Shown here: piece by piece, positions 7,133-14,765 of the stretch
Numbering within the stretch: the stretch's first letter is position 1
Layout of the letters: each line of letters opens with the position of its first letter
Source of the DNA: CAYXUW01 sp964468375
GTDB lineage: Bacteria; Planctomycetota; Phycisphaerae; Sedimentisphaerales; Anaerobacaceae
DNA length: 16,397 nt
NCBI GenBank assembly: GCA_964468375.1
Contig: CAYXUW010000053.1
Coordinates: forward strand, 1 to 16,397
Direction: 5' to 3'
The notes under the pieces: model-generated
Told to the model about the DNA's origin: nothing
Seen by the model: only the letters and a program-made list of their open reading frames with translations
Databases searched by the model: none
Translations under genes and position numbers: made by a program

Positions 7133-7900
7133 CTATTTGAAACTGCGCTGCATTTGGCGTTTGTTATCGTCGAATTCGTCGCCTTCGAATATATTGCCGA
7201 GGTAATGTTTCCTGACGGTTTTGTTTTTGACTATTTCCGCCGGCGAGCCGGAACCTATCACTTTTCCGTGGTCGATTATGTATGCCTTATCTACTACTTC
7301 GAGCGTCCTTTCGACGTTGTGGTCGGTAATAAGTATGCTTACGCCGGATGCAACAAGACGACGGATTTCATTCTGCAAGTCCTCGACGGCAATCGGGTCA
7401 ACGCCGCTGAATGGCTCATCCAGCAAGATAAGCGACGGGTCCGTTACCATAGCGCGGGCAATTTCCAGCTTTCTGCGTTCGCCGCCGGAGAGGAACCTGC
7501 CCTGACTTTCGGCAACCTCGTTTAGCGCAAAATGCTCGATGAGCATGTCGGCTTTGCGGTCGCGCTCCGCTTTGGTGATGGACATAGTCTCCAGAATCGC
7601 ATAGAGGTTATCGCGGACGCTGAGCCGTTGAAAAATGCTCGGTTCCTGCGAAAGATAGCCGATGCCGAGCCGGGCCCTTTTATACATTGGCAGTTTCGTG
7701 ATGTCCATACCCTCGAAGATTACTGAACCGCTGTCCGGCGTAATCATCCCCATAATCATTCTAAATGTGGTGGTTTTTCCCGCGCCGTTACGGCCAAGAA
7801 GCCCCACAATGCTGCGCCGGTCGAGGGTAATCGATATCTTGTTTACTACAGCCCTGCCGGAATATCTCTTTACCAGCTCACAAGTTTCAAGAAGAGTCAT
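7133..7900 (-). CDS. lptB: LPS export ABC transporter ATPase LptB
   Basis: LptB is the cytoplasmic ATPase of the LptB2FG complex, which extracts lipopolysaccharide from the inner membrane and drives it to the outer membrane. Motifs in the 255-residue protein are Walker A GRNGAGKT (36-43), the Q-loop at Q85 within GYLSQEPSIF, signature LSGGE (137-141), Walker B LILLDEP (157-163) and the switch His in ITDHN (H194). The stretch LPMYKRARLGIGYLSQE is diagnostic of LptB rather than the closely related LivG/LivF-type ATPases. The C-terminal tail after about residue 235 is longer than usual and charged. No lptA, lptC, lptF or lptG adjoins it. It is the first gene of the lptB-def-fmt-methyltransferase cluster. 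The ribosome site is weak (GGACAG). Confidence 0.92.
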   Translation of the reverse strand: MTLLETCELVKRYSGRAVVNKISITLDRRSIVGLLGRNGAGKTTTFRMIMGMITPDSGSVIFEGMDITKLPMYKRARLGIGYLSQEPSIFQRLSVRDNLYAILETMSITKAERDRKADMLIEHFALNEVAESQGRFLSGGERRKLEIARAMVTDPSLILLDEPFSGVDPIAVEDLQNEIRRLVASGVSILITDHNVERTLEVVDKAYIIDHGKVIGSGSPAEIVKNKTVRKHYLGNIFEGDEFDDNKRQMQRSFK

Positions 7901-7946
7901 AGCTCTGTCCCGGTCATCTAATTATTTCTAGTCTCTATTATGCGGT

Positions 7947-7974
7947 ATTATAGCAGTATCACAAACCAAAGCAA
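7947..7974 (-). promoter_or_regulatory. Candidate extended -10 promoter for lptB-def-fmt-methyltransferase
   Basis: On the - strand a perfect TATAAT (7952-7947) is preceded by TGC, an extended -10 element. TTGCTT (7974-7969) lies 16 bp further upstream as a partial -35. Initiation would fall near 7940, giving a leader of about 40 nt before lptB. No comparably good promoter was seen for the divergent metallophosphoesterase gene. Confidence 0.55.
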
Positions 7975-8116
7975 ACAAATAGCACCCGGCGTATGAGTTT
8001 TAAGAACCTGCATAAATACTGTAAAATATCTGTTTCTGCCGGCGCAGATAAATATTCTGGCGTCTGTGGTGTATTTTTGTTATATAGGTGTTTTTTGTGT
8101 GTCATAGAGGCAAAGT

Positions 8117-8893
8117 ATGTTTGCAGTTATAAGTGATATACATTCGAATCTTGAGGCCCTGACGACGGTTCTGGCCGATATTGAAAGCCGCGGCATTGGG
8201 ACAATTTACTGTCTGGGCGATGTGGTTGGCTACGGGCCGAACCCCAGAGAGTGTCTGGATCTGATTATCGAAAAAACCGAATGGACCGTTCTCGGCAATC
8301 ACGATTATGCGGTCTTTTACGAGCCGACAAACTTCAATTACGCCGCGGAACAGGCGAGTTTCTGGACACGTTTCGTTCTGGAAGATGAAAAACAGGATGC
8401 GAAACGTAGCGAGCATTGGAGTTTCCTTGGCGGATTGCCGATGCGGCGAACCCTTAAAGCAAACTTGGGAGCAAGCTCGGCGGAGATAAGTTTCGTTCAC
8501 GCCAGCCCCAGAAAACCGATTAATGAATACATCTTTCCGGACGACGTTTATACCAACCCGATAAAGGTTCGGATTCTTTTCGAGCGCGTCGAGCATATCT
8601 GCTTCGTGGGACATACCCATTTGCCGGGTGTGTTTCTCGACGAGCCGGATTTTTATCTGCCCGACGAACTGGGTGATGTCTATCCGATTATCGATAGCGA
8701 AAAGGCAATTATAAATATCGGCTCGGTCGGCCAGCCCAGAGACGGCGACAATCGTGCGAGTTATGTTTATGTTGAGGACAATGTGGTGCGCTTCGTTCGG
8801 CTGGAATATGACTTCGAAACTACGGCCGAAAAAATAAAGGCAGTAGAAATGTTAGACAATTTTAACGCTGAGCGGCTGCGAGAAGGAAAATAA
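8117..8893 (+). CDS. Metallophosphoesterase of the YfcE/MJ0936 type
   Basis: This is a predicted cytoplasmic two-metal phosphatase or phosphodiesterase with no signal peptide. The full calcineurin-like motif set is present in 258 residues: DIH (7-9), GDVVGYGPNP (34-43), GNHD (60-63), the metal His in SFVHASP (H128) and GHTH (165-168). GDVVGYGPNP and HASPRKP are typical of the small bacterial and archaeal phosphoesterases related to YfcE and diadenosine tetraphosphatases. The natural substrate of most members is unknown and is not evident here. The ATG follows AGAGG at 7 bases. The gene is divergent from lptB across 216 bp and runs in the same direction as yidC, which begins 59 bp downstream. 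A shared transcript is plausible; a functional link is not shown. Confidence 0.88.
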   Translation: MFAVISDIHSNLEALTTVLADIESRGIGTIYCLGDVVGYGPNPRECLDLIIEKTEWTVLGNHDYAVFYEPTNFNYAAEQASFWTRFVLEDEKQDAKRSEHWSFLGGLPMRRTLKANLGASSAEISFVHASPRKPINEYIFPDDVYTNPIKVRILFERVEHICFVGHTHLPGVFLDEPDFYLPDELGDVYPIIDSEKAIINIGSVGQPRDGDNRASYVYVEDNVVRFVRLEYDFETTAEKIKAVEMLDNFNAERLREGK

Positions 8894-8952
8894 TCGCACC
8901 GCGTAAGCCGCCCGCGGCGATAATGGGTCGTGTCGCGGGGAAAATACATTTT

Positions 8953-10917
8953 ATGAAAAAAGTTTTAGTTTTAATTTTAATCGGTTTTGTTTGTTTTTGC
9001 GGCATGCTCGTCGTTAATTCCGGTTTGTTAACAGAAAAAGGCCGCTGTATTCTTCTGGCCCAGATATCGGCCGATACGCAACAAGAAGCTGCCCACGCTG
9101 ATGATGCAGCGGGGGGGTATTCGCATATATCTGATTTCACTTTTTTAACTGCTGATAACGCCCCTGCTTCCAGCGTTACACTGGGTTCGATGGACCCTAA
9201 GAGCGGCTTTAAATTTGAGCTGGAGCTGACCTCAAAAGGTGCCGCCATCAGCCGGGCTGCCTTTAGCGAATTTGACAACCGCGACCCTAAGGAGCCCGAG
9301 CCGTTGGTTATTCTCTCGCCTGTGCATCGAGCCGACGGGGAAGAAATTTTGTCAATGGCGAACGCGGATTTCATATTTGTCCACCAAAGGCTTAAGCTGG
9401 CTTTGGATAAGTTGCAATGGAAAAGCTCCGGCGTCGAGAAAAACGAAGACGGCTCCGAAACCGCCCGCTTTGAGGCGGTTATCAAGACATCGCAGGGTGA
9501 GCCGGTCTTAAAACTGCTTAAAACATACAAGGTCAATCCTGAAAGTTACCTGCTTGATTGTGATTTAACTGTTGAAAATCTATTGGTTGCCGAGCAGAAA
9601 ATACAATTCGACCTATTCGGACCAAGCGGTTTAAACAGAGAGAGTTTCAGGACTGATATGAGAAAGGTTGTGGCTGGCTTCAGAACCAGAGATGAACAGG
9701 GCCGGATAGCCAGTATGCGGCTCGATGCCAGAAAGCTTAGCAAAGCGGAAACCGTCGAGGACAGACGGCTGGTGAAGCCCGGCGCCGATTTTCTTTGGGT
9801 CGCCGCCGTCAATAAATACTTCGCTGCTATACTGGTGCCTTTGCCGGAAACCGGAAAAAATTTCTGCGATTGGGTGAAAGACAAAACAGGAAAGTTTTAC
9901 AATCCCGACGGCAAATCCGATACCGGCGACGAAACAGTCGGGGTCGATTTGAAAATCGCACCGAGCATTTTGACGGCTGCCGGCCAAGTTGGTGACACAA
10001 AAACTTATAACTTCCAGCTTTATCTGGGGCCGAAGGATAAAGCGCTGTTCGATAAAAACGATATGTATCGAAATCTCGGTTTTGTCGAGACGATAGATTT
10101 TCTGGCCTGCTGTTGCCCGGCGAGCATTATAAATCCCCTGGCTTTTGGGATATTGGCGCTGATGAAATGGATGTACAGCTTTATCCCCAATTACGGCGTG
10201 GTCATTATCGTACTTGTTTTCCTGATGCGGCTTATTATGCACCCGGTCACCAAAAAAAGCCAGGTCTCGATGAGCAAGATGAGCACACTTGCCCCAAAGG
10301 CCGAAGAGATAAAGAAAAAATACGCCAACAACAAAACTGAGATGAACAAACAGTTGATGGCGCTTTACAGAGAGCAGGGTGCTTCGCCGATTATGGGTAT
10401 GTTGCCGATGTTTGTGCAGATGCCTATCTGGATTGCTCTGTGGAGCGCGGTATATACCGGTATCGAATTGCGCGGCGCGCCGTTTCTGCCTTGGTGGATT
10501 ACCGACCTTTCCGTCCCCGACGCTTTCGTCAGGTTCTCGACGATAACAATACCGCTGCTGGGTTGGAAAATCGAATCGCTTAACCTTCTGCCCATTTTGA
10601 TGGGCGTGGCGTTCTACCTGCAGCAGAAGCTTATGCCCAGGCCGGAGACCGCTTCGACTAACCCGCAGGTTGCCCAGCAGCAAAAAATGATGATGATTAT
10701 GATGCCGGTGCTGTTTCCGCTGATGTTATACAAAGCCCCCTCCGGAGTAAATCTGTATATTATGTCGAGTGTGTTCGCTGGCGTCGTCGAGCAGTACTTT
10801 ATTCGCAAGCACATTCGCGAAAAGGAGCAGGCCGAGTCGGCGGGACTGGTCGCTGTAACAAGCAAGACCGGCGGCAAGACCAAAAAGAAAAAACCCAAAC
10901 CATTCTTCAGAACTTAG
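8953..10917 (+). CDS. yidC: Membrane protein insertase YidC
   Basis: YidC inserts and folds inner-membrane proteins, alone or with SecYEG. From the ATG at 8953 the protein has 654 residues: an N-terminal membrane segment (about 4-22), a large periplasmic domain (about 60-390) as in Gram-negative YidC, then the five-helix insertase core. The core includes VVIIVLVFLMRLIMHPVTKK with the conserved groove arginine (R426), the cytoplasmic helical hairpin, and MFVQMPIWIALWSAVYTGIE. The tail is strongly basic (KTGGKTKKKKPKP), as expected for ribosome contact. An in-frame ATG at 8923 would add MGRVAGKIHF. I prefer 8953 because MKKVLVLILIG is a normal signal-anchor start, but neither start has a clear ribosome site. 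mnmE starts within 10 bp downstream, keeping the common yidC-mnmE order; rpmH, rnpA and jag are absent. Confidence 0.95.
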   Translation: MKKVLVLILIGFVCFCGMLVVNSGLLTEKGRCILLAQISADTQQEAAHADDAAGGYSHISDFTFLTADNAPASSVTLGSMDPKSGFKFELELTSKGAAISRAAFSEFDNRDPKEPEPLVILSPVHRADGEEILSMANADFIFVHQRLKLALDKLQWKSSGVEKNEDGSETARFEAVIKTSQGEPVLKLLKTYKVNPESYLLDCDLTVENLLVAEQKIQFDLFGPSGLNRESFRTDMRKVVAGFRTRDEQGRIASMRLDARKLSKAETVEDRRLVKPGADFLWVAAVNKYFAAILVPLPETGKNFCDWVKDKTGKFYNPDGKSDTGDETVGVDLKIAPSILTAAGQVGDTKTYNFQLYLGPKDKALFDKNDMYRNLGFVETIDFLACCCPASIINPLAFGILALMKWMYSFIPNYGVVIIVLVFLMRLIMHPVTKKSQVSMSKMSTLAPKAEEIKKKYANNKTEMNKQLMALYREQGASPIMGMLPMFVQMPIWIALWSAVYTGIELRGAPFLPWWITDLSVPDAFVRFSTITIPLLGWKIESLNLLPILMGVAFYLQQKLMPRPETASTNPQVAQQQKMMMIMMPVLFPLMLYKAPSGVNLYIMSSVFAGVVEQYFIRKHIREKEQAESAGLVAVTSKTGGKTKKKKPKPFFRT

Positions 10918-10922
10918 CAGTG

Positions 10923-12320
10923 ATGTATGAGCATAGTGACACTATCGTTGCTGTGAGTTCTCCGACTTCATCGCAGAGGGTGATTGTTCGAATATCCGGC
11001 CCGGACACGATTGATATATTACAGCAGATTTTCACTCCGCTTATAACCGCGGGAAAAAACAGTGTAATAACCGGCTGTGTAAGGGTCGATGAGCAGCTCG
11101 AGCTTGATGCGCAGTTATATCTTTTCATAGCTCCGCATTCCTATACCGGCGAAACGCTCGCCGAAATCCACCTTTACACGAACCCGTCCATCACCGAGGC
11201 CCTGCTGCAAGACCTGTTGAGCAAAGGCCTTCGAATGGCCGACCCTGGCGAATTTACCGCTCGCGGCTTTCTTAACGGCAAAATGGACCTGACCCAGGCC
11301 GAGGCGGTAAATGAGGTAATCGTAAGCTCCAATCGGCTGCAATTGGCCGCCGCCGAGAAACTTCTCACCGGCAAACTGGCCCAAACAGCGGAAAAAATCC
11401 GCTCAGAACTTATGGATTGTATCATGCTCATCGAAGCGGGATTGGATTTCAGCGGCGAAGATATCGAATTTATAAGCCGGGATGAAGCGATTGAGAGACC
11501 CTCGCAAATAAAAGGCCGGCTTGAGCAGTTACTTGCAGACAGTATAAGTTGTGAATCTGTGCTCGATTTGCCCGCTGTGGGAATCGCCGGAGCGCCCAAC
11601 GCCGGAAAAAGTTCGTTGCTCAACAAGCTAACCGGCTGCGAAAGGAGCATCGTCTCGGCCCAGCGCAAAACCACAAGAGATATCCTGACCGGCGAGCTTT
11701 CACTGAGGCATTGCCGGTGCGTGCTGTTCGATTGCGCTGGCCTGACAGCTGAAGCTGAGAATATACTTGATGAGCTGACCCAGCAGGCGGCAATTGAGGC
11801 ATTGCGAAACAGTTCTGTAGTTGTATTTTGCGTGGATTCATCAAAAGAAGATTTCTCTGAAGACATTTCAATAAATGAACTCATAAAACCGCATATTTCG
11901 ATACTGGTTGCGACGAAATCCGATTTGCTGTCGGAGCAAATGTTGACTGACCGGCTTAAAGAGCTGAATAATTTGTTCGCCGTCGAGTTTTTGCCGATTT
12001 CGATAATAACCGGCTGCGGCTTGGAGAAATTGCAGGACACGGTTGATAAAAAGCTCATCGAGCGGGTGCTTGGCGGGGCGTCCGGCGGGGATTTTGCCGA
12101 ACAAACCTCGGCGGTTGCGCTGACAACCCGCCACAGACAGGCAGTAGCGGATGCGATAGAGAACGTCAGCGAATCGATAGATGAATTAAAAGCCGGTAGC
12201 GATGAAGTTGCCGCAATGCTTCTGCGGGCCGCTTACCAGAATATCTATGATATCGAGCAGCAGCATTTTGACGATGAGATATTACAGAGAATATTCAGCC
12301 GCTTCTGTATAGGAAAATGA
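10923..12320 (+). CDS. mnmE: tRNA modification GTPase MnmE (TrmE), with divergent K-loop
   Basis: MnmE works with MnmG to place an aminomethyl-type group on uridine 34 of certain tRNAs. The N-terminal folate-binding domain starts DTIVAVSSP and VRISGP and includes PGEFTARGFLNGKMDLTQAEAV. The G domain has the P-loop GAPNAGKS (223-230), DCAG (270-273) and TKSD. The last residues are FCIGK, with the essential cysteine of the C(I/L/V)GK motif, so the gene is complete at 465 residues. Oddities: the segment normally reading (T/S)xxxGTTRD is SAQRKTTRD (245-253), with Lys249 replacing the usual glycine, and switch II is about five residues longer, with Gln at the position I align to catalytic Glu282 of E. 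coli. The ATG at 10923 is preferred to the GTG directly before it. It follows yidC by 5 bp, so translation is likely coupled. MnmG is not in the window. Confidence 0.93.
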   Translation: MYEHSDTIVAVSSPTSSQRVIVRISGPDTIDILQQIFTPLITAGKNSVITGCVRVDEQLELDAQLYLFIAPHSYTGETLAEIHLYTNPSITEALLQDLLSKGLRMADPGEFTARGFLNGKMDLTQAEAVNEVIVSSNRLQLAAAEKLLTGKLAQTAEKIRSELMDCIMLIEAGLDFSGEDIEFISRDEAIERPSQIKGRLEQLLADSISCESVLDLPAVGIAGAPNAGKSSLLNKLTGCERSIVSAQRKTTRDILTGELSLRHCRCVLFDCAGLTAEAENILDELTQQAAIEALRNSSVVVFCVDSSKEDFSEDISINELIKPHISILVATKSDLLSEQMLTDRLKELNNLFAVEFLPISIITGCGLEKLQDTVDKKLIERVLGGASGGDFAEQTSAVALTTRHRQAVADAIENVSESIDELKAGSDEVAAMLLRAAYQNIYDIEQQHFDDEILQRIFSRFCIGK

Positions 12321-12322
12321 AC

Positions 12323-12387
12323 CGAGGCGAGTAGCTGATTTCAGGCCTTTGGTTATTGCCTCGAAATCTTTAAGCTGTCTCGCCTCG
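12323..12387. repeat. Long imperfect palindrome between convergent mnmE and dnaK
   Basis: Nested complementary blocks fold this 65-nt stretch into one hairpin: CGAGGCGAG (12323-12331) with CTCGCCTCG (12379-12387), AGCT (12333-12336) with AGCT (12373-12376), GATTTC (12337-12342) with GAAATC (12363-12368), and AGGC (12343-12346) with GCCT (12358-12361). That is 23 pairs with small bulges and an 11-base loop. It fills much of the 106-bp gap between the two stop codons. No T-run follows on either strand, so it is not a textbook terminator. It could be a bidirectional terminator or 3'-end stabiliser, or a copy of a dispersed palindromic repeat. Confidence 0.6.
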
Positions 12388-12426
12388 ATTCAGCTTAGTT
12401 ATACGTTTATCGGGTATCGCGGTTCG

Positions 12427-14364
12427 TTATTCGTCCTTGGCCTCGAATTCCGCGTCGATTACATCGTCTCCGCCCTTTCTTTTGACTTCGCCCTCTGGCG
12501 GAGGAGGCGCTTGCTGCCCGGCCCCGCCGCCGGGCGCTGCCGAAGAGGCCTGTTTCTTTGCCGCCTCTTCGTAAAGTACCTTGCCCAGTTCCTGACTTGC
12601 CGTGCCGACGTTTTCAATGGCTTTTCTTATAGCCTCGGCATCTTCGCCTTTTACCGCTTCTTTCAAATTGTTGATTGCACTTTCGATTTTGCCGCGCGTA
12701 TCGCCCGAAACCTTCTCGCCGTGCTCTTTTAGGGTTTTTTCCGTAGAGTAAATTAGCTGGTCCGACTGGTTTTTCAGGTCAACGACCTCTCTTTTCTTTT
12801 TGTCTTCCGCGGCATGAGACTCGGCCTCTTTAGTCATCTTATCAATCTCCTGCTCGCTCAGCCCGGAGCTTGACTTAATCTCAATCGACTGCTGCTTGCC
12901 TGTGCCGAGGTCTTTGGCTGAGACGTTCAGGATACCGTTGGCGTCAATATCGAACGCAACCTCAATCTGCGGAGTAGCTCGCGGTGCGGGCGGAATATCT
13001 GTAAGCTGGAACCTGCCTAAGGTGCGGTTATCTCTTGCAAATTCCCTCTCACCCTGTAAGACGTGAATATCAACGGTAGTCTGGCTATCAGCCGCTGTTG
13101 TGAATATCTCTTTTTTGCTTGTCGGAATCGTCGTGTTGCGGTCAATCAGTTTCGTCATAACGCCGCCCAATGTTTCGACTCCCAGCGAAAGCGGCGTTAC
13201 GTCCAGAAGCAAAATGTCTTTTACGCCCGCATCACCTGCTAGGACCGCGCCCTGAATGGCGGCGCCGATTGCAACGACCTCGTCGGGGTTAAGACTTTTG
13301 TTGGGTTCTTTGTCGAATATCTCTTTAACAATCTGCTGCACCTTCGGAATTCTTGTCGAGCCGCCGACCAGCAGAATCTCAGCGATATCACCGGCTGACA
13401 GTTTCGCATCTTCCAGCGCCTTATGACACGGGCTTTTCAGCCGCTCAAAAACAGGAGCACACAGCGATTCGAATTTACTGCGGGTGATGGTTATCTGCAT
13501 ATGTTTCGGCCCTGAAGCGTCCGCTGTGATAAACGGCAGATTCACGGTGGCTTCCATCTGCGTGCTCAACTCGCATTTAGCCTTCTCAGCCGCTTCTTTG
13601 AGCCGTTGGTGCGCCATTGGGTCCTGACGAAGGTCGATGCCTTCTGTCTTTTTGAATTCGTCCGCCAGATGGTTTATCAACACAGCATCGAGGTCATCGC
13701 CGCCTAAATGCGTATCACCGTTCGTGCTGAGAACCTCGAAAACATTATCGCCGATATCGAGAATCGATATATCGAATGTCCCGCCTCCGAAATCGAAGAC
13801 GGCTACCTTTTCGTTTTTCTTCTTCTCCAGCCCGTAAGCCAGTGCCGCCGCCGTCGGCTCGTTGATAATCCGCTCGACCTTCAGTCCCGCTATTTTGCCG
13901 GCGTCCTTCGTCGCCTGCCGCTGCGAATCGTTAAAGTAAGCCGGAACGGTAATCACGGCGTCGGTCACTTTCTCCCCCAGATAATCCTCCGCTGTTTTTC
14001 TCAAATCCTGCAGAATCATCGCCGAGATCTCAGGCGGTGTATATTCCTTGCCGCGAACGCTGACCTTCACCAGTTCTTCTGGCCCGCCGGTGATTTTATA
14101 AGGCACAATCTTCTCTTCTGAAGATACCTCGTTGTGCCGCCGCCCCATAAACCGTTTGATTGAAAAGACCGTGTTTTCTGGATTGGTTACCTGCTGGTGC
14201 TTTGCTATCTGCCCCACAAGCCGTTCGCCCTTGTCGGTAAAGCCGACCACCGACGGCGTCAGCCGCGAGCCCGAAGAGTTAATCAAAACCTTCGCCGCCG
14301 ACCCTTCCATCACGGCGACCACGGAATTCGTTGTCCCCAAATCTATTCCGATTATCTTGGCCAT
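12427..14364 (-). CDS. dnaK: Hsp70 chaperone DnaK
   Basis: DnaK is the ATP-dependent cytoplasmic chaperone that binds exposed hydrophobic peptides in cycles driven by DnaJ and GrpE. The 645-residue length is standard. The ATPase domain (about 1-385) shows IIGIDLGTTNS (4-14), VPAYFNDSQRQATKDAG, NEPTAAALAYG, VFDFGGGTFD and LVGGSTRIPKVQ. The interdomain linker is in the DILLLDVTPLSLG stretch. The peptide-binding domain follows with TTIPTSKKEIF, then a helical lid and a disordered GGGAGQQAPPPP segment. DVIDAEFE (634-641) near the end is the conserved bacterial DnaK tail. The ATG follows AAGGAAA. The gene stands alone: no grpE, dnaJ or hrcA is next to it, and no CIRCE operator (TTAGCACTC-N9-GAGTGCTAA) was seen upstream. 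It converges on mnmE across a palindrome. Confidence 0.98.
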   Translation of the reverse strand: MAKIIGIDLGTTNSVVAVMEGSAAKVLINSSGSRLTPSVVGFTDKGERLVGQIAKHQQVTNPENTVFSIKRFMGRRHNEVSSEEKIVPYKITGGPEELVKVSVRGKEYTPPEISAMILQDLRKTAEDYLGEKVTDAVITVPAYFNDSQRQATKDAGKIAGLKVERIINEPTAAALAYGLEKKKNEKVAVFDFGGGTFDISILDIGDNVFEVLSTNGDTHLGGDDLDAVLINHLADEFKKTEGIDLRQDPMAHQRLKEAAEKAKCELSTQMEATVNLPFITADASGPKHMQITITRSKFESLCAPVFERLKSPCHKALEDAKLSAGDIAEILLVGGSTRIPKVQQIVKEIFDKEPNKSLNPDEVVAIGAAIQGAVLAGDAGVKDILLLDVTPLSLGVETLGGVMTKLIDRNTTIPTSKKEIFTTAADSQTTVDIHVLQGEREFARDNRTLGRFQLTDIPPAPRATPQIEVAFDIDANGILNVSAKDLGTGKQQSIEIKSSSGLSEQEIDKMTKEAESHAAEDKKKREVVDLKNQSDQLIYSTEKTLKEHGEKVSGDTRGKIESAINNLKEAVKGEDAEAIRKAIENVGTASQELGKVLYEEAAKKQASSAAPGGGAGQQAPPPPEGEVKRKGGDDVIDAEFEAKDE

Positions 14365-14482
14365 AACTGATTTCCTTTTCGTTATTTATCAGATTTTTCT
14401 CTCTGTTTTTGATGTTCGAAACGTCTCACAGTTTTAATGTGCAAAACCCGTGCCAGAAGTCAGCCGTAACCCGCTTTGACAG

Positions 14483-14516
14483 GTTAACCCCCTGTATTTC
14501 AGGAAGTTAGCTTTTT
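14483..14516 (+). terminator. Terminator-like hairpin with T-run, no upstream + strand gene
   Basis: GTTAAC (14483-14488) pairs with GTTAGC (14506-14511, one G-U pair). A 2x2 internal mismatch follows, then CCTG (14491-14494) pairs with CAGG (14500-14503) around a TATTT loop. TTTTT follows directly at 14512-14516. The shape is that of an intrinsic terminator on the + strand, yet no coding gene on that strand precedes it. It might end a short RNA starting near 14445 (TTGATG, 18 bp, TTTAAT at 14409-14438), or it could be chance in AT-rich DNA. Confidence 0.35.
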
Positions 14517-14671
14517 ACAACTCTGTTTACCGATGTTCATTTTCTTAGCAATTGTGCCATTTTGGCAGATAAACAGGTCAGTAATCGGCTGCTGGTTTAG
14601 CCAGTTAGGAGTATGGCAGGTGATTTTGGTACAGGCAGAGGATGTATTTGCACAAAAGATTAGATTCACCT

Positions 14672-14699
14672 TGGACACCAGAATCTGACACGTTATAAT
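14672..14699 (+). promoter_or_regulatory. Sigma-70-like promoter for the 14766 membrane protein gene
   Basis: TGGACA (14672-14677, five of six to TTGACA) and a perfect TATAAT (14694-14699) are separated by 16 bp. Initiation near 14706 gives a leader of about 60 nt ending in GGAGGG, a strong ribosome site close to the ATG at 14766. It is one of the two best promoter matches in the window. Confidence 0.65.
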
Positions 14700-14765
14700 C
14701 AAAGCGAAGTTTGAGGGATCGCTGATGGGGCTCAAGATTGTTGTTTTTTATTTGGAGGGAAACAA

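Larger units (their letters stand above)
14365..14765. other. Gene-free 401-bp divergent intergenic region
   Basis: This AT-rich stretch separates the divergent dnaK and the unidentified membrane protein gene. On the dnaK side there is only a ribosome site and T-rich leader; no clear sigma-70, sigma-32 or CIRCE element could be named. The middle holds a terminator-like hairpin (14483-14516, + strand). The right part carries a good promoter (14672-14699). A 78-codon frame on the - strand at 14499-14735 lacks a recognisable product and overlaps that promoter, so it is not called as a gene. No tRNA-like fold was seen. Confidence 0.6.

Noticed and set aside
8862..9536. 224-codon - strand frame opposite the start of yidC
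   Set aside because: It is antisense to the YidC signal anchor and periplasmic domain, with serine-rich low-complexity sequence and no ribosome site support.
9631..10683. 350-codon open frame on the - strand inside yidC
   Set aside because: It is antisense to a clear yidC. The His/Arg/Gln-rich translation has no recognisable domain, and long antisense frames are expected in moderately GC-rich coding DNA.
11174..12058. 294-codon open frame on the - strand inside mnmE
   Set aside because: The serine-rich translation is a codon shadow of mnmE; there is no motif, and the gene beneath is unambiguous.
14365..14480. CIRCE or sigma-32 control of dnaK
   Set aside because: I looked for TTAGCACTC-N9-GAGTGCTAA and for CTTGAA with CCCCAT spacing and found neither.
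14499..14735. 78-codon - strand frame in the dnaK-divergent gap
   Set aside because: It covers the promoter of the downstream gene and a terminator-like hairpin, and its composition does not look coding.
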